From Fragum whitleyi (lineage: Eukaryota; Mollusca; Bivalvia; Cardiida; Cardiidae): DNA of 64,000 bases. Shown here piece by piece: positions 59,439 to 64,000 of the stretch. The DNA is taken from contig OX411543.1 in NCBI GenBank assembly GCA_948146395.1, positions 50,940,517 through 51,004,516 of the forward strand, read 5' to 3'. A program made the position numbers and the translations under genes. Every line of letters begins with the position of its first letter. Positions within the stretch are counted from its first letter, which is position 1. The notes beneath the pieces were generated by a model. The model did not search any database and had not been told where the DNA came from. It was given only the letters and a program-made list of their open reading frames with translations.

Positions 59439-59442
59439 AATA

Positions 59443-60226
59443 AGTGGGCAATCAACTTTTCAATAAACCATAGCGAACTATCAGTTACATTTTCAAAATT
59501 GATGGAAGGGAGTTTAACGCCGCTTTCAACATTTATTCAGCTATATCGCGGCAGTTCGAGCACCTAATAATGATTTCCTGGTATTTTTCTCACCAGTACA
59601 ACCACCACATCCTTTCCAAGCCTCCAGCTGCTATCTCACATGGTCTACGATTATCAACCCATTGGTGAGAGACAAATAGTCGGAAAGAATGAGTGCCGCC
59701 GTCGGGGATCGAACCCGGGACCTCTAGATTGTAACCTCTTATAAACCCCAAACCCTTTCTAATTTGAATATGGTGATGATTCTGCATGATGATTGACATA
59801 TACGGTATATGTAAAATATACGGTACTATAGGTGAATTTTGCGCGGTGAGCCGTGAAATCAACTTTTTACCGTTAGATTCTCGTGCCATTTGTTTCAAAT
59901 AGATAAACCAGGTTAAAATAATGCACTTAGAAAGTTTAAAATTTACCTTTTAAATCAACGTTATTACTTGTCTTAAAACATAAGGTTCACCCAAACATGT
60001 ACTTTCACAATTTCAGTGAAGGGACCAGGTTGAATTCCTATCATTTATTTTTAAATTATACCCGATTCACCTATGGCAATTGAATCGGCGCCTACGTCAG
60101 AGCTCAGTTTTAAAATTACACCTATAGACAAGACATAAACATCATAACATTGGAGGGCGACTTAAACACAATACCTAGAGCTTATTCCCGAAAAATGTCC
60201 GGGATCAACAGTAATCTCATTTAATG
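59443..60226. repeat. SINE-containing tandem unit, copy 2
   Basis: It is the continuation of copy 1 after the LTR element, then a full unit: AGTGGGCAATCAACTTTTCAAT, GGAGTTTAACGCCGCTTTCAACATTTATTC, ACAACCACCACATCC, GGGGATCGAACCCGGG (59705), TATACGGTATATG and CCGGGATCAACAGTAATCTCATTTAATG. The minus-strand SINE part (about 59505-59770) has B box GGGTTCGATCC. The 102-codon minus-strand frame is not a gene. Confidence 0.75.
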
Positions 60227-60786
60227 AGTGGGCAATCAACTTTTCAATTGACCGTAGCGACCTATCAGTTACATTTTCAAAATTGATCGAAGTGAGTTTA
60301 ACGCCGCTTTCAACATTTTTACAATTATATCGCGGCGGCAGGAGCACCTTATAATGGTATCCTGGTATGTCTCTCACTAGTACAACCACCACATCCTTTC
60401 CTAGCCTCAAGCTGCTATCTCACATGGGTTCCAATTATCAATCCATTGGTGAGAGACAAGTAAACGGAAAGAATGAGTGCCGCCGTCGGGGATCGAACCC
60501 GTGCTCTCAAATTTGTAACCTTTTATAAACCCCAAACCCTTTCCAATTTGAACATGATGATTCTATATGATGATTAACATATACGGTATACGTAAAATCG
60601 CGGTGAGCCGTGCAATCACTTTTTACCGTATAATTCTCACGCCATTTGTTCGAAATAGATAAACCAGGTTAAAATAATGCATTAAGAAAGATCAAAATTT
60701 ACCTTTTAAACCAACGTTATTACTTGTCTTAAAACATAAGGTTCATCCAAACATGTACTTTCAGAATTATAGTGAAGGGACCAGGT
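60227..60786. repeat. SINE-containing tandem unit, copy 3 (3'-shortened)
   Basis: Same start as copy 2. The B box is at 60489-60501 (GGGATCGAACCCG). The GTAAAATATACGGTACTATAGG segment is shortened, and the unit stops at GTGAAGGGACCAGGT, where copy 4 begins. Confidence 0.75.
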
Positions 60787-61265
60787 AACATGATGATTAA
60801 CATATACGGTATATGTAAAATAGGCAGTACTATAGGTAAATTTTGCGCGGTTAGCCGTGAAATCACTATATTACCGATAGATTCTCGCGCCATTTGTTCG
60901 AAATAGATAAACCAGGTTAAAATAATGCATTAAGAAAGTTCAAAGATTATCTTTTAAACCAACGTTATTACTTGTCTTAAAACATAAGGTTCAGCCAAAC
61001 ATGTACTTTTACTATTTCAGTGAAAAACCAGGTTAAATTCCTATCATTTACTTTTAAAATATACCCGATTCATCTATGGCAATAGAATCGGCGCCTACGC
61101 CAGAGCTCAGTTTTGAAAATACACATATAGACAAGACATAAACATCATAACATTGGAGGGCGACTTAAACACAACACCTAGAGCTTATTCCCGAAAAATG
61201 TCGGGGATCAAAAGTTATCTCATTCAATAAGGGGGCTAGCGACCTATCAGTTACATTTTCAAAGC
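60787..61265. repeat. SINE-containing tandem unit, copy 4 (partial, lacks SINE head)
   Basis: It starts inside the unit (AACATGATGATTAACATATACGG) and continues to CGACCTATCAGTTACATTTTCAAA, where unit similarity ends. The B-box portion is absent. Confidence 0.7.
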
Positions 61266-61354
61266 CACAATCCATATTGAATTTGTTTTTTACAACACTT
61301 ATCCAACACTTTTCAGTCTATGTTATAAAATGTTGCTTTCACAATTCAAAACAG

Positions 61355-62311
61355 TCAAATTGTATTACTTTGTTTATTTTGCACGGTTGGGATATTGTAT
61401 ATCTCTAGCCTCCTTTGCTCATATCTGTGGGTTGATTGTTCATTCCAAGTACAAAATATACGTTGAAGTATCAGTTGACATTCTTTCTTTGAGAACACGT
61501 AATGATAAAGTGACATACACGTATTAAAACAACCACTGAGATAAAAAAGAACTGCAAAAACGGGTTTCACTTCTTTTTGTGCAGCACTGAATACATACAG
61601 AGATACGGCCATGACCGCGACGGTCATTGCAAAAATGCCAACGTGAAATGTTGTACGTAAACCAGGCATTGAAATTCCTAGAGAGGACGCCGGGTACCTG
61701 TCACGTAATCTTTTAGCGTGGTGTTTTGATACCTTGACGATATAAATGCTTATAACACCTACAACAACAATTGTTATAACAGCTATTGCAATCAATCCAA
61801 TTCCCATGACCATAAAGAAATGGCCCTGTTGACAGGTTTCAACCTGTTCCTTGCATTGTAAAGTAACGTGAACCATTCCAATAACAGCTTGAAGAGAAAC
61901 AACAGTATAGATAGAAATGACCCAACGTCGAACCCTTGAAACATGCATGAGGCTGAAATAGTGAGCAGGCCAACCGATTGCAATCAGTCGTTCAATAGAT
62001 ATCAAAACTATTAGTGAGCAGTAAACGGCAGACAGCATTGCTAGTACGATCAGCATGTAGTTTATAAAATGTACTCGGAGAACAATATCTTCGATGACAA
62101 ATGATAGGATAATTAAAACTGCCAAACATATGTGCAGAAGTGAGTCAGAGAACACGAAATTTTGCGTTAAGATTCGAGACTGCTTTTGGTTTCTTGTACA
62201 CCACTGCAAGAATAGTACGACAAATAGTTCGGTTATACCCACACACGAAGAAATGGTGGCGATACCTAACATAAAGCTAGTCTGCCGGAGCTCCTTACCG
62301 TCAATAGCCAT
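61355..62311 (-). CDS. Atypical rhodopsin-family (class A) G-protein-coupled receptor
   Basis: An intact 318-residue frame without introns encodes seven hydrophobic segments at about residues 13-36, 52-73, 83-106, 130-151, 164-192, 221-243 and 250-273. Class A landmarks are present but altered. TM2 has an aspartate in NFVFSDSLLH. The end of TM3 reads SIERLIAI in place of (D/E)RY. TM7 ends SLYHYVF where NPxxY is expected. A cysteine at the top of TM3 is not evident, while the second extracellular loop has two (153 and 160). A basic third loop (KHHAKRLRDR) and a 40-residue cytoplasmic tail follow. It should sit in the plasma membrane and signal through G proteins; the ligand is unknown. The ATG at 62311 is the only one before TM1. 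Confidence 0.85.
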   Translation of the reverse strand: MAIDGKELRQTSFMLGIATISSCVGITELFVVLFLQWCTRNQKQSRILTQNFVFSDSLLHICLAVLIILSFVIEDIVLRVHFINYMLIVLAMLSAVYCSLIVLISIERLIAIGWPAHYFSLMHVSRVRRWVISIYTVVSLQAVIGMVHVTLQCKEQVETCQQGHFFMVMGIGLIAIAVITIVVVGVISIYIVKVSKHHAKRLRDRYPASSLGISMPGLRTTFHVGIFAMTVAVMAVSLYVFSAAQKEVKPVFAVLFYLSGCFNTCMSLYHYVFSKKECQLILQRIFCTWNEQSTHRYEQRRLEIYNIPTVQNKQSNTI

Positions 62312-62510
62312 TGAAAAGGATTAACCTCGAGTTTCAGAATGACATTTTTACGTCAGTTACTATTTCAAGACGCGCGCGGTCTTGCAGGCACCATTGGAAT
62401 GTTTTATTATATCAGTGAAAATCGTTTTAGTCACATCCTTTTGTACATTAGGTTCATGAATTTACAGAACTTGTTATCCCAAAATGTTTCGAATTTCCGG
62501 ACCACGAAAC

Positions 62511-62880
62511 TGTCTGATATAACATAAATGCCATTGTTGTCTATATCACCTGTAATTATCACAAACTGAGTGTTTTTGCACGAATCTCCCACCAAAATGA
62601 CTAGGTTGTACCGAGAGCGAACCTTACTCTGTGTCCCTTCTTGACAATATGAACATCTTCTTTAATAGTGACTTCTTGAAATTGTTCGTAAATTCTGTCT
62701 GATATAACATAAATGTCATTGTTGTCTATATCACCTGTAATTATCACAAACTGAGTGTTTTTGCACAAATCTCCCACCAAAACGACTAGGTTGTACCGAG
62801 AGCGAGTCTTACTCTGTGTCCCTTCTTGACAATATGAACATCTTCTTTATTAGTGACTTCTTGAAATTGTTCGTAAATTC
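62511..62880. repeat. 185-bp direct tandem duplication
   Basis: TGTCTGATATAACATAAATG starts at 62511 and again at 62696; a third start (TGTCTGG) at 62881 does not continue. The two 185-base units differ at only a handful of positions (for example GCACGAATC/GCACAAATC, AAAATGACT/AAAACGACT, TTTAATAG/TTTATTAG). It lies about 200 bp upstream of the GPCR start. No frame of note. Confidence 0.9.
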
Positions 62881-63039
62881 TGTCTGGTACATCAATCGAC
62901 GTATTTCTCTGTTAACGTTACATTACTTCTCACAGAGTGAACGACTGCACGTAGTTCTGAAAGATTAAGATATATTACGAACTTGCCATGAGATTCGCTT
63001 GAGAAAGCTGATCCTAACCGAGTCTAGAATAGGAATGCT

Positions 63040-63180
63040 TTTAAGGTAACGAACCTGATATAATGCGCAGCATTTCGGAACCCATGATCTTTCACAATGT
63101 TGACCGATGTTTCCTAATGAAGATAATTAGGAAACCTCGGTTAACATTGTAAAGGTCCATTACTTCTGATACATTGCGGA
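63040..63180. repeat. Dispersed repeat family C, copy 3
   Basis: TTTTAAGGTAACGAACCTGATATAATG, CATTTCGGAACCCATGATCTTTCACAATGTTGACCGATGTTTCCTAATGA and ATTAGGAAACCTCGGTTAACATTGTAAAGGTCCATTAC match copy 2 along its length. Confidence 0.6.
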
Positions 63181-64000
63181 ACTATTTCGGGTCCACTACC
63201 TGAAGAGAGCCATGACGATCTTAATAACATTTTTTGGACGGGATTAAAATCAGCTCCTCTCAAACAAAATTGAGTAACAGATTCCTTTTCTCACATAAAC
63301 ATTAAGTAAGGTAAGTTAAAACCCATTCTTTAAACACTCATGGCATAAAACGACGTCGTTATATATGACACCATTTAGAATGTGATCTTACATATGTGTA
63401 AGACGAGTATTTTCGTATTACATGACAAAGGAAGCTATGCGAGAAAAACTATTCTATCTAATGCACGATCACTTACCAAGCATATTATCAATTAAGATAT
63501 GATTACATTATTTGTTCATAAAGTTGAAAAACTTAGACACTATTCAAACCTCGTGAAAAAAGAATTTAAATTATTAAACATATTTCTTATTTAGACTGCG
63601 TTGATTGTAAGTATAAAACGAAAGGACAATGATGGTCCCATACATGTGTATCTCTATTTAATAGTCTTTCTACATTTTCTCTGTAATTTATATAAGATAT
63701 ATTAAATTAACTTAAAATAGGGCTCTAACGATAAAAACAAGTAACTGTGAATGGCTTTGGTAAAGAAATGTGAATGTATGTTTTACGGTTTGGGGTGAAC
63801 CCTTTTCAAGTGAAGTCTTTCTTCTTACACTCCTATAATTGATGTGTCTATGCAACACAATTTCAATTACATGTATTTTAGTCGAATCTTACATCAATGC
63901 TAAAGCAGAAAATGTAGGTAAATATTAGTATCAAACCTTATTGTCTCAGAAGCAAAACAGGGGGGGGGGGGGTTAAATACAAATGCCCTCTCCCCCTCGA
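63181..64000. other. Intergenic DNA with poly-G run
   Basis: No gene or repeat recognised. A run of 13 Gs at 63960-63972 is followed by a pyrimidine-rich end. Confidence 0.5.

Noticed and set aside
59590..59898. 102-codon minus-strand frame as a gene
   Set aside because: It is antisense within the SINE-containing tandem unit and is broken in the other units.
51831..60501. tRNA genes suggested by GGTTCGATCC boxes
   Set aside because: The acceptor stem and a full cloverleaf are absent, and the same block recurs within the tandem units, so they are SINE heads.

Overview
The window reads as nuclear DNA from an invertebrate, most likely a bivalve or other mollusc. It is AT-rich and gene-poor, with spliced or intronless metazoan-type genes and dense decayed transposons. 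It also carries repeats opening AGCTCACCTGAGCAC that I associate with bivalve genomes. The species call is inference. I see no bacterial, phage, plasmid or CRISPR features.

Only two host genes are well supported. A C2-domain (synaptotagmin-like) gene runs rightward from 19513, with a large first coding exon ending at a clean splice donor (20859). Two further exons (21966-22066 and 22184-22333) agree with it in phase. An intact, intronless, atypical rhodopsin-family GPCR lies on the minus strand at 61355-62311. A 185-bp tandem duplication sits about 200 bp upstream of its start.

The rest is mobile DNA. (1) About a dozen copies of one ~430-bp MITE with TACAGTT...AACTGTA ends and a central hairpin are scattered through 3.2-51.2 kb. 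(2) Many foldback or TIR elements lie at 0.9-36 kb; one cuts a tRNA-like SINE between its A and B boxes. (3) A decayed APE-type (CR1/L2-like) LINE spans about 38.8-51.0 kb. It was hit by a 4.2-kb TIR element, a 915-bp TA-flanked element, and a 2-kb hAT-like element with an 8-bp duplication. The last of these contains a further 1.3-kb element with GC-rich TIRs. (4) A tandem array of ~780-bp units, each holding a tRNA-like SINE segment, spans 51.6-61.3 kb. It is split by (5) a 7.1-kb Ty3/gypsy-class LTR retrotransposon on the minus strand (52341-59438). Its integrase lies upstream of reverse transcriptase, the Gmr1-type domain order. A 1.3-kb repeat has landed in its gag zinc-knuckle region.

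The long stretches between these elements are AT-rich, with no open frame or structure I can support; they are listed. The most informative content is the layered insertion history, because target duplications let several pre-insertion sequences be inferred. I did not find a convincing new enzymatic or defence system.
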